Source of the DNA: JASSUD01 sp031963225
GTDB lineage: Bacteria; Pseudomonadota; Gammaproteobacteria; Burkholderiales; Burkholderiaceae
Assembly (NCBI GenBank): GCA_031963225.1
Contig: JASSUD010000004.1
Span: 14,635 to 78,634, forward strand
Direction of reading: 5' to 3'
DNA: 64,000 nucleotides
Shown here: one piece after another, positions 24,165 through 33,074 of the stretch
How the letters are laid out: each line of letters opens with the position of its first letter
How positions within the stretch are numbered: the stretch's first letter is position 1
Program-made: the position numbers and the translations under genes
The notes under the pieces: model-generated
The model's input: only the letters and a program-made list of their open reading frames with translations
The model's database searches: none
Told to the model about the DNA's origin: nothing

Positions 24165-26918
24165 GTGAGGGGTGTTTTGTGCGGCTTTGCGCTGGGAGTA
24201 GCTGGTTTGCAGCAGTGCGCTGCTCTACCTTCGCATACGACATTAATGCTGTGCTTTTTAGCTGCAATGGCAAGTGTTTTGGGAGCGTGGGGGTGGCCTG
24301 TGCTTCAAACATCGGTATTCAAAGCTTTTGCACTGCGTTCTAACGCCGCTGCCATAGTGTCTCGACTTATATCAGCGCATGCCCGAACTACCGTAGCAAT
24401 TCTCTGTGCTATGGGTATTGGTTTTGGGTGGGCGGGGTGGCGTGCGCAGGAACGATTGGCTTTTTATTTGCCGCCTGAGTTGGAGCAGCGCACGCTTTGG
24501 GTAGAGGGGGAGGTCGCTAGCATGCCGACTACTGGGCCCAACTCTATACGTTTTATTTTTGACCTCATCCCCCCTGACGCGCGCCTTCCATCCCCCCATT
24601 TTTTCTTAACCCCTCTTCCTTCTTTTTTCCCTCGCCGCATTCAATTGAGCTGGTATGCGCAGCCTAGGCAAGCTCCTCCTATTGTGCATGTTGGGGAGCG
24701 TTTGCGGTTGAAGGTCAGGCTCACTCGTATTCATGGAGTATCCAATCCCTATGGCACTGATTTTGAAGCCCTTCTGCTGGAGCAGAATGTGCGAGCTCGG
24801 GGATATGTACTGCATCAGATCGTGTCTGATTTTGATGAACAGGTCAGTACAGTGCGTGATGGGCGTGGTGCGCAATACACTTCGGCATCATTACAAAAAA
24901 AGCTGTCCAATCATATTGCTCAGTGGCGGCAAGCTCTGCATAGGCGACTGAACCAGGTATTGGGCGACGCTCCACACAAAGGCGTTATTACAGCCTTAGC
25001 CATAGGGCTACAGGCTGATATCAGTGCACAAGATAAACAAATTTTTACGCGTACAGGCACGAATCATTTAGTAGCCATTTCAGGCTTACATATCGCTTTA
25101 GCTGCAGGTTTTGTAGGTAATTTGATAGCCGGTGTGTGGCGTAAGCTAGCGTATTTTGGCTTTAGAGGGCCACTGTGGATTGCGACTCCTAAAGTAGCAG
25201 CCCTTGTAGGGGCGCTTACCGGTTTAGTCTACGCAGCACTCTCAGGTTTTGGAGTGCCTGCGCAACGCGCTGTGATCATGCTGTGTGTATTGAGCGCAGC
25301 TACGCTTAGTGGACGAGAAATAGCTGCTTCGCTTAAATTGGCCTGGGCTTTAGCGATAGTGCTTTTTATCGATCCATGGGCGGTGGTTTCTGCGGGATTT
25401 TGGCTGTCATTTGGTGCGGTAGCTATTATTTTGCTATCGATGCGACCTCGTAATGTAGAGACGGCACTGAATATGCCTACGGTGTCTGTACACGATAAAC
25501 ATGGGTGTGCAGGGTGGTATAGGCGTTGGCTAGCCTATCGTCGCGCAGTATTTGAGATGATTCACCTGCAAATCGCTATCACGCTAGGCTTGATCCCGTT
25601 CACCGCGTTGTGGTTTAGCCAAGTTTCATGGGTGGGTCCATTTGCTAATCTGATTGCTATTCCTTGGGTGAGCTTTGCTGTGGTGCCGCCAGTGCTTGCA
25701 GGAGTAGTGTTGCCAGCGCCTTTGGATGCTTGGGCATTGTATGTAGCCCAACGCTCTTTTTCCGGTTTGAGTGTGGTGCTTGAGATGCTGAGTGCCGCGT
25801 CGTGGGCACTTAAGCCACTACCTTATCCTGGGAAAATAAGCTTGATAAGCGCTGCGGTGGGCATGCTCTTGTGGGTAGAACGGCCAGCTAAAGTGTGTTG
25901 CCACATAAAAAGCATACTTCCTGGTGGGCGCATAGTTTTGAAAATGGTGTCGCTGGGTTGTTTTATTCCGCTGTTTTTTTCTTTTGAAACACGTCTTGCT
26001 GCCGGTGCATTTCGCGTTACTGCACTAGATGTAGGGCAAGGTGCTGCTGCGCTTATTGAGACGGCTCATCATCGATTGTTATTCGATACAGGGCCCAGCT
26101 ATCACTCCCCATGGATACAAAAAGCTTCTCGTGGCACGCAGAAAAACATACAGGCTGGGCCTGTTGCGCCATCACAGGTTTTGGAGGCGTCAGATGCAGG
26201 TCAGCGCATCATAGTGCCTTATTTACGTGCTCGCGGTATTGATCGGCTAGATGGTTTGGTGATCAGTCATGCAGATACAGATCACTCTGGCGGTGCGCAT
26301 TCGGTGCTGTCGGCGTTGCCCATCGAGTGGTTTCGAGCATCATTACCAAAGCGCCATCCATTATGGAGCGCAGCCAGTCTGAGCCAGACCCGTGCACCTA
26401 TAAATGCGCAAAGCCATTTGAATTTACCCGTGTCTTCCAGTGCGCTTTGTCAGGCCGGAGAGCGCTGGGTATGGGAGGGGGTGACATTTACTTTTCTATG
26501 GCCAGACAATCCAAAACTACGTGGAACACGTAATGCAGGTAGCTGTGTACTGCGGGTAGAAAACGACCAATATGCAGTGCTACTGGCAGCAGATATTGAA
26601 ACCCCTCAAGAACGCCAGCTAGTGGCTAAGCAGCGCGAGGCTTTGCGCGCAGACATACTCCTTGCCCCTCACCATGGCAGCCGTACCTCATCGAGCAATG
26701 CTTTTTTGTATGCGGTGGCTGCGCGTGAAGTGATTTTTCAGATGGGTTATAAAAACCGTTTTGGACATCCTCACCCAGCGGTGGCTGCACGGTATACGCG
26801 CCATGGAGCAGTGCAACATCGCAGTGACTGGCATGGCGCATTGATTTTTAACAGCGAAGTAGGGAAAGTGGAGCGTTATAGAAGCCAGCGGCCTCGTTAT
26901 TGGTTTAATCCGTATTAG
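24165..26918 (+). CDS. comEC: DNA internalization competence protein ComEC/Rec2
   Basis: The 917-residue membrane protein starts at GTG 24165, with GGGGGAGGG six bases upstream. Order: N-terminal helices and a DUF4131-type domain (to about 250), the ComEC competence domain with TGTNHLVAISGLHIAL (about 300) and about eight helices, then a metallo-beta-lactamase domain from about 620 (DVGQGAAALIET, SHADTDHSGG, LAPHHGSRTS). It forms the inner-membrane channel for single-stranded DNA uptake; the C-terminal domain may degrade one strand. The gene is intact, notable in a genome that seems to be shrinking. Confidence 0.93.
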   Translation: MRGVLCGFALGVAGLQQCAALPSHTTLMLCFLAAMASVLGAWGWPVLQTSVFKAFALRSNAAAIVSRLISAHARTTVAILCAMGIGFGWAGWRAQERLAFYLPPELEQRTLWVEGEVASMPTTGPNSIRFIFDLIPPDARLPSPHFFLTPLPSFFPRRIQLSWYAQPRQAPPIVHVGERLRLKVRLTRIHGVSNPYGTDFEALLLEQNVRARGYVLHQIVSDFDEQVSTVRDGRGAQYTSASLQKKLSNHIAQWRQALHRRLNQVLGDAPHKGVITALAIGLQADISAQDKQIFTRTGTNHLVAISGLHIALAAGFVGNLIAGVWRKLAYFGFRGPLWIATPKVAALVGALTGLVYAALSGFGVPAQRAVIMLCVLSAATLSGREIAASLKLAWALAIVLFIDPWAVVSAGFWLSFGAVAIILLSMRPRNVETALNMPTVSVHDKHGCAGWYRRWLAYRRAVFEMIHLQIAITLGLIPFTALWFSQVSWVGPFANLIAIPWVSFAVVPPVLAGVVLPAPLDAWALYVAQRSFSGLSVVLEMLSAASWALKPLPYPGKISLISAAVGMLLWVERPAKVCCHIKSILPGGRIVLKMVSLGCFIPLFFSFETRLAAGAFRVTALDVGQGAAALIETAHHRLLFDTGPSYHSPWIQKASRGTQKNIQAGPVAPSQVLEASDAGQRIIVPYLRARGIDRLDGLVISHADTDHSGGAHSVLSALPIEWFRASLPKRHPLWSAASLSQTRAPINAQSHLNLPVSSSALCQAGERWVWEGVTFTFLWPDNPKLRGTRNAGSCVLRVENDQYAVLLAADIETPQERQLVAKQREALRADILLAPHHGSRTSSSNAFLYAVAAREVIFQMGYKNRFGHPHPAVAARYTRHGAVQHRSDWHGALIFNSEVGKVERYRSQRPRYWFNPY

Positions 26919-26957
26919 TTATTGATGTTACGCAGGTATTCAAGAGGACCGTGGCTT

Positions 26958-27086
26958 GCATGTTGGGGTTCCTTCGTCACCACCAACCTACCATCCTTTG
27001 CTTTTCTTGTGGTTGGTGGAGTTTGGTGAATTCTTTTTGCGCATGCATCTCGGTAGGTTGGCGGTGACGAAGGAACCCCAACATGC
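26958..27086. repeat. Family A inverted pair after comEC
   Basis: Arms 26958-26991 and 27053-27086, both with GACGAAGGAA middles (one change, TTGGCGGTG, in the second), and linker S1 in reverse. The repeat tail TTGATGTTACGCAGGTATTC begins five bases after the comEC stop. It lies between the 3' ends of comEC and the leftward toxin-antitoxin pair. Confidence 0.9.
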
Positions 27087-27185
27087 AAACCACCGACTTT
27101 TAATCTTTGCGCTCTGCTTATCAACAACTCACCGTTCTATAACGTGCGCAATATCAGTTAGTTAGTAATGCGCGCGCTATTTCCA

Positions 27186-27536
27186 TTATGCAGCCATGAT
27201 TTGGAATGCAGTTGATTCAACGATTGGGCGCACTCGGTTTTTCTCTCTCTTCATCAACACAATCCCATAATGAGCCATTGTTTTAAGGGTGCGGGATAAA
27301 TTGCTTACTTTGCGCCCGGTTGTCTTCGCTAGTAAGGAAATAGATGCGGGCTGCGTTTCTTGAATCACTTTAAGGAGGACACGATTGTCATCGCTTAAAA
27401 CTTCGGCGAGAGATTTCATTGAGGTAAACCAAATTTTGGGTTCTCCAGCCCGTGGCTTGTAATCGCCACGCGCAATCGCCAGGATTCGCTCGCGGATCTG
27501 TTGTTGTGGCAGGATACCAATTGCAATTGTTTTCAT
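27186..27536 (-). CDS. TumA-like antitoxin, winged-helix regulator (HVO_A0114 family)
   Basis: The 116-residue protein begins MKTIAIGILPQQQIRERILAIARGDYKP, a typical opening of antitoxins paired with DUF6516 toxins. KIWFTSMKSLAEVLSDDNRVLLKVI leads into a winged-helix: ASISLLAKTTGRKVSNLSRTLKTMAHYGIVLM (about 68-100). It should bind DNA and neutralise the toxin. Its ATG overlaps the toxin stop (ATGA at 27534-27537 read on the minus strand), so the two are translationally coupled, toxin first. Confidence 0.72.
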   Translation of the reverse strand: MKTIAIGILPQQQIRERILAIARGDYKPRAGEPKIWFTSMKSLAEVLSDDNRVLLKVIQETQPASISLLAKTTGRKVSNLSRTLKTMAHYGIVLMKREKNRVRPIVESTAFQIMAA

Positions 27537-27916
27537 CAGGCTCTCACTTGTTGCAGTACTTGGTCTACGCTACTGAAAAAATCATTCATTAATTGTTGAG
27601 CATCTTTGAATTCATACGGCACTCCTTTATCTGAAACATGCCGATGTTTATGGTCATAGGCTAAAACACGCCCAGCATATTTATACTTTTTGGGTGGTTT
27701 TACCGCATGAGCATTGTCATAACCTAGAATTCGACTCCCATAGGGATCGTGCAAAGTAAGTGAATACCGGACTCCATGAGGGACGGCCTGCGTTGGATTG
27801 ACGCGCCAAGCCTCAATCTTTATCCAGTATCCATGCTCTTGATCAATAATTGAGCCATGTAGATCAAGCATCGTATCGATAACGGGATCTTTTTCCATGT
27901 ATTTTTGCGTGCCCAT
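27536..27916 (-). CDS. TumE-like toxin (DUF6516)
   Basis: The 126-residue protein matches the DUF6516/TumE pattern: VPHGVRYSLTLHDPYGSRILGYDNAHA (about 45-71), GRVLAYDHKHRHVSDKGVPYEF, then AQQLMNDFFSSVDQVL. Many family members act as toxins; the mechanism is not established in what I know. All conserved blocks are present, so it looks intact. ATG 27916 directly abuts a palindrome that also holds a promoter -10, so the in-frame ATG at 27898 is a realistic alternative start. Confidence 0.7.
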   Translation of the reverse strand: MGTQKYMEKDPVIDTMLDLHGSIIDQEHGYWIKIEAWRVNPTQAVPHGVRYSLTLHDPYGSRILGYDNAHAVKPPKKYKYAGRVLAYDHKHRHVSDKGVPYEFKDAQQLMNDFFSSVDQVLQQVRA

Positions 27917-27945
27917 ACTTTATCATCTGTTGATAAAGTCATCAA
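27917..27945 (-). promoter_or_regulatory. Promoter with operator palindrome for the TumE/TumA pair
   Basis: ACTTTATCA-N5-TGATAAAGT (27917-27939) is a perfect 9-base inverted repeat. On the minus strand TTGATG (27940-27945) and TAAAGT (27917-27922) are spaced by 17 bases and could be -35 and -10. The palindrome would cover spacer and -10, the expected site for autorepression by the antitoxin. A start near 27910 would leave a very short leader to ATG 27898. Confidence 0.55.
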
Positions 27946-28265
27946 TTTAAAAGTTGCTATATGAAATCTGGTCTGAGATCGTGATTTCGGTTGCAAATTG
28001 CATTGGCCCGCAGTGAGTAGAGTGTTTGTCAGGCCTATCTAGCCTAGATGAGGGATGACTAATTTGCCTATATGTACTCTGGCCATACGGCATTTAATTT
28101 TCTCTTTTTCTTTTTTTTTATATTCTGCACAGGCTCTGAGAAAAGGCTCACGTATAATTGCTACTTTGATGACGCAGAAGTGGCATGCTTGATGGATGGT
28201 ATTGGGGCAAGTCCGCTGCGTTTTTCGTTTTTTTGTTGCTATGCTTTTTCCAAGTTAGATTCTGA
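27946..28265. other. Gene-free gap before pyrG
   Basis: I see no gene, repeat arm or strong hairpin in these 320 bases. An open frame at 28072-28269 is a run of Phe codons from a T-rich tract. The region must hold the pyrG promoter, but no clear -35/-10 stands out and no pyrimidine attenuator is visible. Confidence 0.6.
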
Positions 28266-29942
28266 ATGACTCAATATGTATTTGTGACTGGCGGGGTAGT
28301 GTCTTCATTAGGCAAGGGGATTGCCGCAGCGTCGCTCGCGGCTATTCTAGAGTCACGCGGGTTACGTGTGACGCTTTTGAAACTGGATCCCTATATCAAT
28401 GTAGACCCAGGCACGATCAGTCCTTTTCAGCACGGCGAAGTGTTTGTGACGGAAGATGGAGCTGAAACTGATCTAGATTTAGGTCATTACGAGCGCTTTA
28501 TCCGCACCAAAATGCGCCGAGCTAATAATTTCACGACGGGTCAAATTTATGAGTCGGTGATTCGCAAAGAGCGTCGTGGAGATTATTTGGGAAAAACCGT
28601 TCAGGTTATCCCGCATATCACCAATGAAATCCAGACTTTTATCGAGCGCGGCGTCTATGCATCGCACTCTGCAGATTCGGGTTTAGAGCCGGATGTGGCT
28701 ATTATCGAGATCGGTGGTACGGTGGGAGATATCGAATCCTTGCCTTTTCTCGAGGCAGCGCGTCAGATGAGCTTGCGCTTAGGACGTGATCAAGCCTGTT
28801 TTGTGCATTTGACACTGGTTCCGTTTATCGCCGCAGCAGGTGAGCTAAAAACCAAGCCTACGCAGCACAGCGTGCAGAAATTGCGTGAAATTGGTATTTT
28901 CCCCACCGTCTTGTTGTGTCGGGCAGATCGTCGCATTCCTGAAGAAGAGTGTGCCAAAATTTCCTTGTTTTCGAATGTGCCTCAAGAGGCGGTTATTTCA
29001 ATGTGGGATGTGCAGAGCATCTACACCATTCCACAGATGCTGCACGAGCAAGGGTTAGATGATTTAATTTGCTCAGCACTTCGGATAGAGCCTAAGCCAG
29101 CAGATCTGTCTGTGTGGAAGAAGCTTGTGCAGGCAATCGAGTCCCCCAAGCATGAAATTACCATTGGTATGGTGGGCAAATATGTGGATCTCACAGAATC
29201 GTATAAATCGCTGATTGAAGCGCTTAAGCATGCATCGATTCATACGTCTACCAAGGTCCATATTCATTACCTAGATTCAGAAGTGATCGAGAAAGAAGGG
29301 CCTCGGGGTCTTGAAAAACTCGATGCCATTTTAGTGCCAGGTGGCTTTGGAGAGCGCGGTATACCTGGAAAGATCATGGCGATTGAATACGCACGAAAAG
29401 CCAAAATCCCCTATTTAGGGATTTGCTTGGGGATGCAGCTTGCGGTGATTGAGTTTGCCCGCAATGTAGCAGGCTTAGAAGGCGCTAATAGCACAGAATT
29501 TAGTCCTAATACCCCGCATCCTGTCGTAGCACTGATTACAGAGTGGCAAGACCGAGATGGCCGTGTAGAGAAGCGTGATACGTCCTCAGAATTAGGAGGC
29601 ACGATGCGTTTGGGTGCGCAGGCTTGTCCGATTACAGCAGGTACGGAAGCAGCTAGAATTTATGGAACGCAAGTAAACGAACGGCACCGGCATCGCTATG
29701 AGGTCAATAATTACTTTGTACCTCAGCTTGAAGCGCATGGTTTAGTTATTAGCGCGCGCACGCCCACAGAGAATTTGCCAGAAATAATGGAATTGCCGCG
29801 CACCTTGCATCCTTGGTTTGTCGGCGTGCAGTTCCACCCTGAATTTACCTCTACTCCGCGCGATGGGCATCCTTTATTTAATGCCTTTGTATTAGCGGGG
29901 TTGGAGCATCAGCGCGATAGAGACAGTAGCGCAGTTAAGTAG
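28266..29942 (+). CDS. pyrG: CTP synthase
   Basis: The 558-residue enzyme makes CTP from UTP, ATP and glutamine. N-terminal synthetase domain: VTGGVVSSLGKGIAAASLAA (P-loop, 7-26), DPYINVDPGTISPFQHGEVF, and EIGGTVGDIESLPF. C-terminal glutamine amidotransferase: LGICLGMQLAV with nucleophile Cys near 387 and VGVQFHPEF with His near 524. Length normal. In Burkholderia kdsA and eno follow; here a family B element and tig follow, so the order is changed. Confidence 0.97.
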   Translation: MTQYVFVTGGVVSSLGKGIAAASLAAILESRGLRVTLLKLDPYINVDPGTISPFQHGEVFVTEDGAETDLDLGHYERFIRTKMRRANNFTTGQIYESVIRKERRGDYLGKTVQVIPHITNEIQTFIERGVYASHSADSGLEPDVAIIEIGGTVGDIESLPFLEAARQMSLRLGRDQACFVHLTLVPFIAAAGELKTKPTQHSVQKLREIGIFPTVLLCRADRRIPEEECAKISLFSNVPQEAVISMWDVQSIYTIPQMLHEQGLDDLICSALRIEPKPADLSVWKKLVQAIESPKHEITIGMVGKYVDLTESYKSLIEALKHASIHTSTKVHIHYLDSEVIEKEGPRGLEKLDAILVPGGFGERGIPGKIMAIEYARKAKIPYLGICLGMQLAVIEFARNVAGLEGANSTEFSPNTPHPVVALITEWQDRDGRVEKRDTSSELGGTMRLGAQACPITAGTEAARIYGTQVNERHRHRYEVNNYFVPQLEAHGLVISARTPTENLPEIMELPRTLHPWFVGVQFHPEFTSTPRDGHPLFNAFVLAGLEHQRDRDSSAVK

Positions 29943-29963
29943 TAAGTGTTTTTTGAATCTCCG

Positions 29964-30107
29964 TAGGGCATATCCTCAATCGCCCCAAAGGGCTCATCTT
30001 TGAGGTCGTGCGGTGCTCGGGATCCCCACTGTACTTAAGTACATCCGGATCCTGCGCTCCTGTTCCCCCAAATATGAACCCGTCGGGACAATTGAGGATA
30101 CGCCCTA
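29964..30107 (-). repeat. Family B palindromic element, reversed, between pyrG and tig
   Basis: The 144-bp copy reads in the opposite direction from the other four (TTTGAGGTCGTGCGGTGCTC first, CTCCTGTTCCCCCAAATATG last). Ends TAGGGCATATCCTCAATCGC and ...ACAATTGAGGATACGCCCTA. The core palindrome TGTACTTAAGTACA is intact. It begins 21 bp after the pyrG stop and ends 116 bp before tig. Confidence 0.9.
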
Positions 30108-30223
30108 GTTTAAACGGGGATCGCAAGAGTTTGGTAAAGTAAGCGCTTTTTAAAGTGGGCCACAGCTTTGTTAGCTGCACCAAGATTGGCATTAATTTTC
30201 ACTGTTCAGGATGATCTGGTTTT

Positions 30224-31666
30224 ATGACGCACGCGGTTAAGCACCTCGAGAAACTCAAACGGTGCATCACGATTTCTCTCCCCAAGCAAGACGTGCGTAA
30301 AGCAGTACAAACGCGTCTTAACACATTGAATAAGAAAATCCGCATGGACGGTTTTCGCCCAGGCAAAGTGCCTATGCAAATTTTGCAGAAAAAATATGGG
30401 CCTGAAAGCGAATTCAAAGTGGTGCAAGATTTAGCTAGTAAGCACTTTTTTGAAGCGGTGAAGCAAGATGAAATTCGTCTTGCAAGCGCGCCTTCTTTGG
30501 ACTGGCCAAAAGAAGGGGAGACCCCTTCTGAGCAGACTTCTGAAAATTATGAAGTGGATATTCTATTTGAGGTGTTGCCGAATATTGAGTTTGCAGCATT
30601 CTCTGACTGCGCAGTGACCCGTCGCATAACCGCGATTACTGACCATGAAGTGGATCGTGCTCTAGAAGTGGCTCGCCATAAGCGCGGTCATTATCACGAA
30701 CGTGGAAGTGAATCTGAACATGGTGATGGCGGTGGACTGGAAGCCCAAATGGGCGACCGGGTAACGGTAGAGCTTGTTAATCATTGGGAAGCCCCTGCGC
30801 AGAAAAATGATGAAACGCAGGCATCAGAAGCCTCAGCAGAAACAGAAGGCGATCAAAAAGAGCAAAGCAAACCTAAAGTGCATACACAGACGTTTGTACT
30901 TGGGCTAGAGGCTGTTTCTAAAGAGCTCGAAAACGCAGTGGTTGGCCTTAAAAAATCAGAGACTAAAACCTTTGATTTAACCTTGGCTGATAATTATTTC
31001 GACCCAGAATGGGCAGGAAAAGCGGTGCAGCAGACCGTTACCCTAACCAAAGTAGAGTGGGCTCATCTGCCTGAGCTGAATGAAGAATTTCTGAAATCAG
31101 AAAACTTTGACAGTCTAGAAAGTTTGCGTGAAGCACAAAAAAAGGCCCTGGAAACAGAAGCTGAAAAACGCACAAAAGCCTTGTTGCGTGCGGATGTGAT
31201 TGAGTACTTGCTCAATACCACGCAATTTGATGTGCCTGAAGCGGTGGTACGTGAAGAGCAATATGCGCAGTTTGAACAAATGTTTCGCCGTATTTTCCCT
31301 GATGCGCAAAAACTGTCCTCTGAAGACATTCGCGCTCGCCATAACTTGCCTGCAGATTTTATGCTTGACACGGCTTCTCGCCGGGCAAAGACAGGTTTGA
31401 TCTTGTCTGAGTTAATTCGCCAGAATGGACTCGCTGCCGAATCTGCACAGCTTGATACGCACTTTGAAACCTTTGCGAGCGAGCAAAATGTGCCTATTGA
31501 AGACGTGCGTCGTTTCTTCTTGGGATCTGCTGAGCATTTGAATTCGCTTAAAGCCCATATTGCTGAGCAAAATGCGCTCGACTTTATTTTAGAAAAAGCA
31601 CAAGTAAGCGAAGAATCGGTGAGTTTTAAAGTATTAGCCGAAGCGAGTAGCAGTCTTATGAATTAG
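30224..31666 (+). CDS. tig: Trigger factor with modified prolyl-isomerase domain
   Basis: The 480-residue ribosome-bound chaperone is about 30 residues longer than usual. N-terminal domain: LKRCITISLPKQDV and the ribosome-binding GFRPGKVPMQIL (family GFRxGKxP). The middle FKBP-type domain (about 165-275) is unusual: the expected VDFxGxxDGxxFxGG segment is replaced by VTVELVNHWEAPAQKNDETQ and a further acidic run of Glu, Ser and Ala, so the isomerase pocket is probably lost. The C-terminal chaperone arms (LPELNEEFL onward) are normal. It starts the tig-clpP-clpX-lon block. Stop TAG lies in a family B stub. Confidence 0.93.
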   Translation: MTHAVKHLEKLKRCITISLPKQDVRKAVQTRLNTLNKKIRMDGFRPGKVPMQILQKKYGPESEFKVVQDLASKHFFEAVKQDEIRLASAPSLDWPKEGETPSEQTSENYEVDILFEVLPNIEFAAFSDCAVTRRITAITDHEVDRALEVARHKRGHYHERGSESEHGDGGGLEAQMGDRVTVELVNHWEAPAQKNDETQASEASAETEGDQKEQSKPKVHTQTFVLGLEAVSKELENAVVGLKKSETKTFDLTLADNYFDPEWAGKAVQQTVTLTKVEWAHLPELNEEFLKSENFDSLESLREAQKKALETEAEKRTKALLRADVIEYLLNTTQFDVPEAVVREEQYAQFEQMFRRIFPDAQKLSSEDIRARHNLPADFMLDTASRRAKTGLILSELIRQNGLAAESAQLDTHFETFASEQNVPIEDVRRFFLGSAEHLNSLKAHIAEQNALDFILEKAQVSEESVSFKVLAEASSSLMN

Positions 31667-31678
31667 GGCGCGCCCTAA
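31663..31678. repeat. Family B end stub at the tig stop codon
   Basis: TTAGGGCGCGCCCTAA is a perfect 16-base palindrome equal to a family B outer end. Its TAG is the stop of tig. Confidence 0.55.
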
Positions 31679-31730
31679 GGTGTGAAGGCGAGGATAGGGT
31701 TTTAGTATATTCAAAGAACCTCCTCTACAT

Positions 31731-31822
31731 TGCCAAAAAGGTTCTTCTTTGCAAAGAGTAAGCGCTAGGTTTGTCGCACGACCGAAGCTTTACATAAATT
31801 GCAAAAAAGAACCTTTTTAGCA
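31731..31822. repeat. Inverted repeat of another type, 24-base arms
   Basis: TGCCAAAAAGGTTCTTCTTT (31731-31754 with GCAA) pairs with 31799-31822 (TTGCAAAAAAGAACCTTTTT, then AGCA), two mismatches, 44-base spacer. Fragments of the same ends (AACAGGTTCTT near 32001, AAACCTGTTCAAAGG near 32054) lie nearby. This gap of 733 bases between tig and clpP is a graveyard of short elements; no gene is seen in it. Confidence 0.7.
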
Positions 31823-31831
31823 CTCTGCCCC

Positions 31832-31865
31832 GTAGGTTGGTGGTGAGGCAGGAACCCCAACATGC
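31832..31865 (+). repeat. Single family A arm in the tig-clpP gap
   Basis: GTAGGTTGGTGGTGAGGCAG, then GAACCCCAACATGC. No inverted partner nearby. Confidence 0.85.
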
Positions 31866-32225
31866 ACACCACTAACTTTTCCATAGATACAAAAGTGTAA
31901 TAATCGGCTTTTGGCTGCAAGGCGCCTAGAAAAACAGATGTAGAGGCCCCATTATCCAATGGTTCAATCTGTTTCTTGCAAGGTTGGATTAGAGGGGGCA
32001 AAACAGGTTCTTAACTTTTTTTACGTCTAATCCTCTTTACGGCATAGCCTTCTAAAACCTGTTCAAAGGTTATAAAAAGAGTTCTTATTTGGGGCAAGTT
32101 TTACACTGGCATTGCCGTGTTTTAGTACCTGCGAGTCGCTTCGCGGTACGACTTCGAATTAGGCTTCAAAAGCGATAGTACGCAAAGGCGCAAAAGGCCG
32201 CCTTTTGAAAATCATAAACAAGGCT

Positions 32226-32368
32226 AGGGTGTGTCCTCAATTACCCAAAAAGGTTCATACTTGGGGGAGCAGGAGCACAGGATCCAGGTGTACTTGAGTA
32301 CAGTGAGGGTCCTGAGCACCGCACGACCTCAAAGATGGGCCCTTCGGGGTAATTGAGGGCATGCCCTA
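32226..32368 (+). repeat. Family B palindromic element upstream of clpP
   Basis: The 143-bp copy has ends TAGGGTGTGTCCTCAATTAC and ...GTAATTGAGGGCATGCCCTA. The palindrome is slightly changed (TGTACTTGAGTACA). It ends 31 bp before the clpP ATG, the shortest distance of the five copies, so the clpP ribosome site is directly beside its right end. Confidence 0.92.
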
Positions 32369-32399
32369 GTTAATTAGGCTATTTAAAGAGAAAACCACT

Positions 32400-33074
32400 A
32401 TGAGACAGTACGGCGATTCGCATGCTTTTTCTTCCATAGCGCCAGGAACGCAAGACTTTGACGCTTCTGCATTAGAAACTCGTGGTTTAGGGCTTGTTCC
32501 GATGGTGGTGGAGAGCAGCGGAAGAGGGGAGCGAGCGTATGATATTTATTCGCGCCTGCTCAAAGAGCGGCTGGTTTTTTTGATCGGCGAGGTCAACGAC
32601 ACGACAGCGAATATCGTTATCGCGCAGTTATTGTTTCTGGAAAGTGAGAACCCTGACAAAGACATCAGTCTTTATATTAATAGCCCTGGCGGCTCAGTCA
32701 GTGCAGGGTTGGCCATTTACGATACGATGCAGTTTATCAAGCCTCAAGTATCGACCCTATGCATGGGTATGGCGGCGAGTATGGGCGCATTTTTGTTAGC
32801 GGCGGGGGCCAATGGTAAACGCTTTGCATTACCTAATGCTCGTATGATGATCCATCAACCTTTGGGTGGCGCACGAGGGCAAGCGTCGGATATTGAGATA
32901 CAGGCACGAGAAATTTTGTATCTAAAAGGGCGTTTGAACGGTTTGCTGGCCCATCACACAGGGCAATCTATCGAGCAAATTGCACTGGATACCGATAGAG
33001 ACAATTTTATGTCTAGCGACCGAGCAAAAGAATACGGCCTCATAGATCAAGTACTGCAACAGCGTGCCTCGTAG
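32400..33074 (+). CDS. clpP: ATP-dependent Clp protease proteolytic subunit
   Basis: The 224-residue serine peptidase has the triad in place: Ser127 in MGMAASMGAFLL, His152 in MMIHQPLGG and Asp near 201 in DTDRDNFMS. YINSPGGSVSAGLAIYDTMQ and the handle region GRLNGLLAHHTGQ are normal. The first ~25 residues are a propeptide-like leader. It forms the barrel used by ClpX, next gene. Its TAG stop (33072-33074) is inside a family A arm. Confidence 0.97.
   Translation: MRQYGDSHAFSSIAPGTQDFDASALETRGLGLVPMVVESSGRGERAYDIYSRLLKERLVFLIGEVNDTTANIVIAQLLFLESENPDKDISLYINSPGGSVSAGLAIYDTMQFIKPQVSTLCMGMAASMGAFLLAAGANGKRFALPNARMMIHQPLGGARGQASDIEIQAREILYLKGRLNGLLAHHTGQSIEQIALDTDRDNFMSSDRAKEYGLIDQVLQQRAS

Noticed and set aside
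28072..28269. 65-codon frame with a run of Phe before pyrG
   Set aside because: T-rich tract, no ribosome site, no protein-like pattern; more likely the pyrG promoter region.
31816..31824. TTAGCACTC, half of a CIRCE (HrcA) operator
   Set aside because: No GAGTGCTAA partner at nine bases; it is the end of the inverted repeat 31731-31822.
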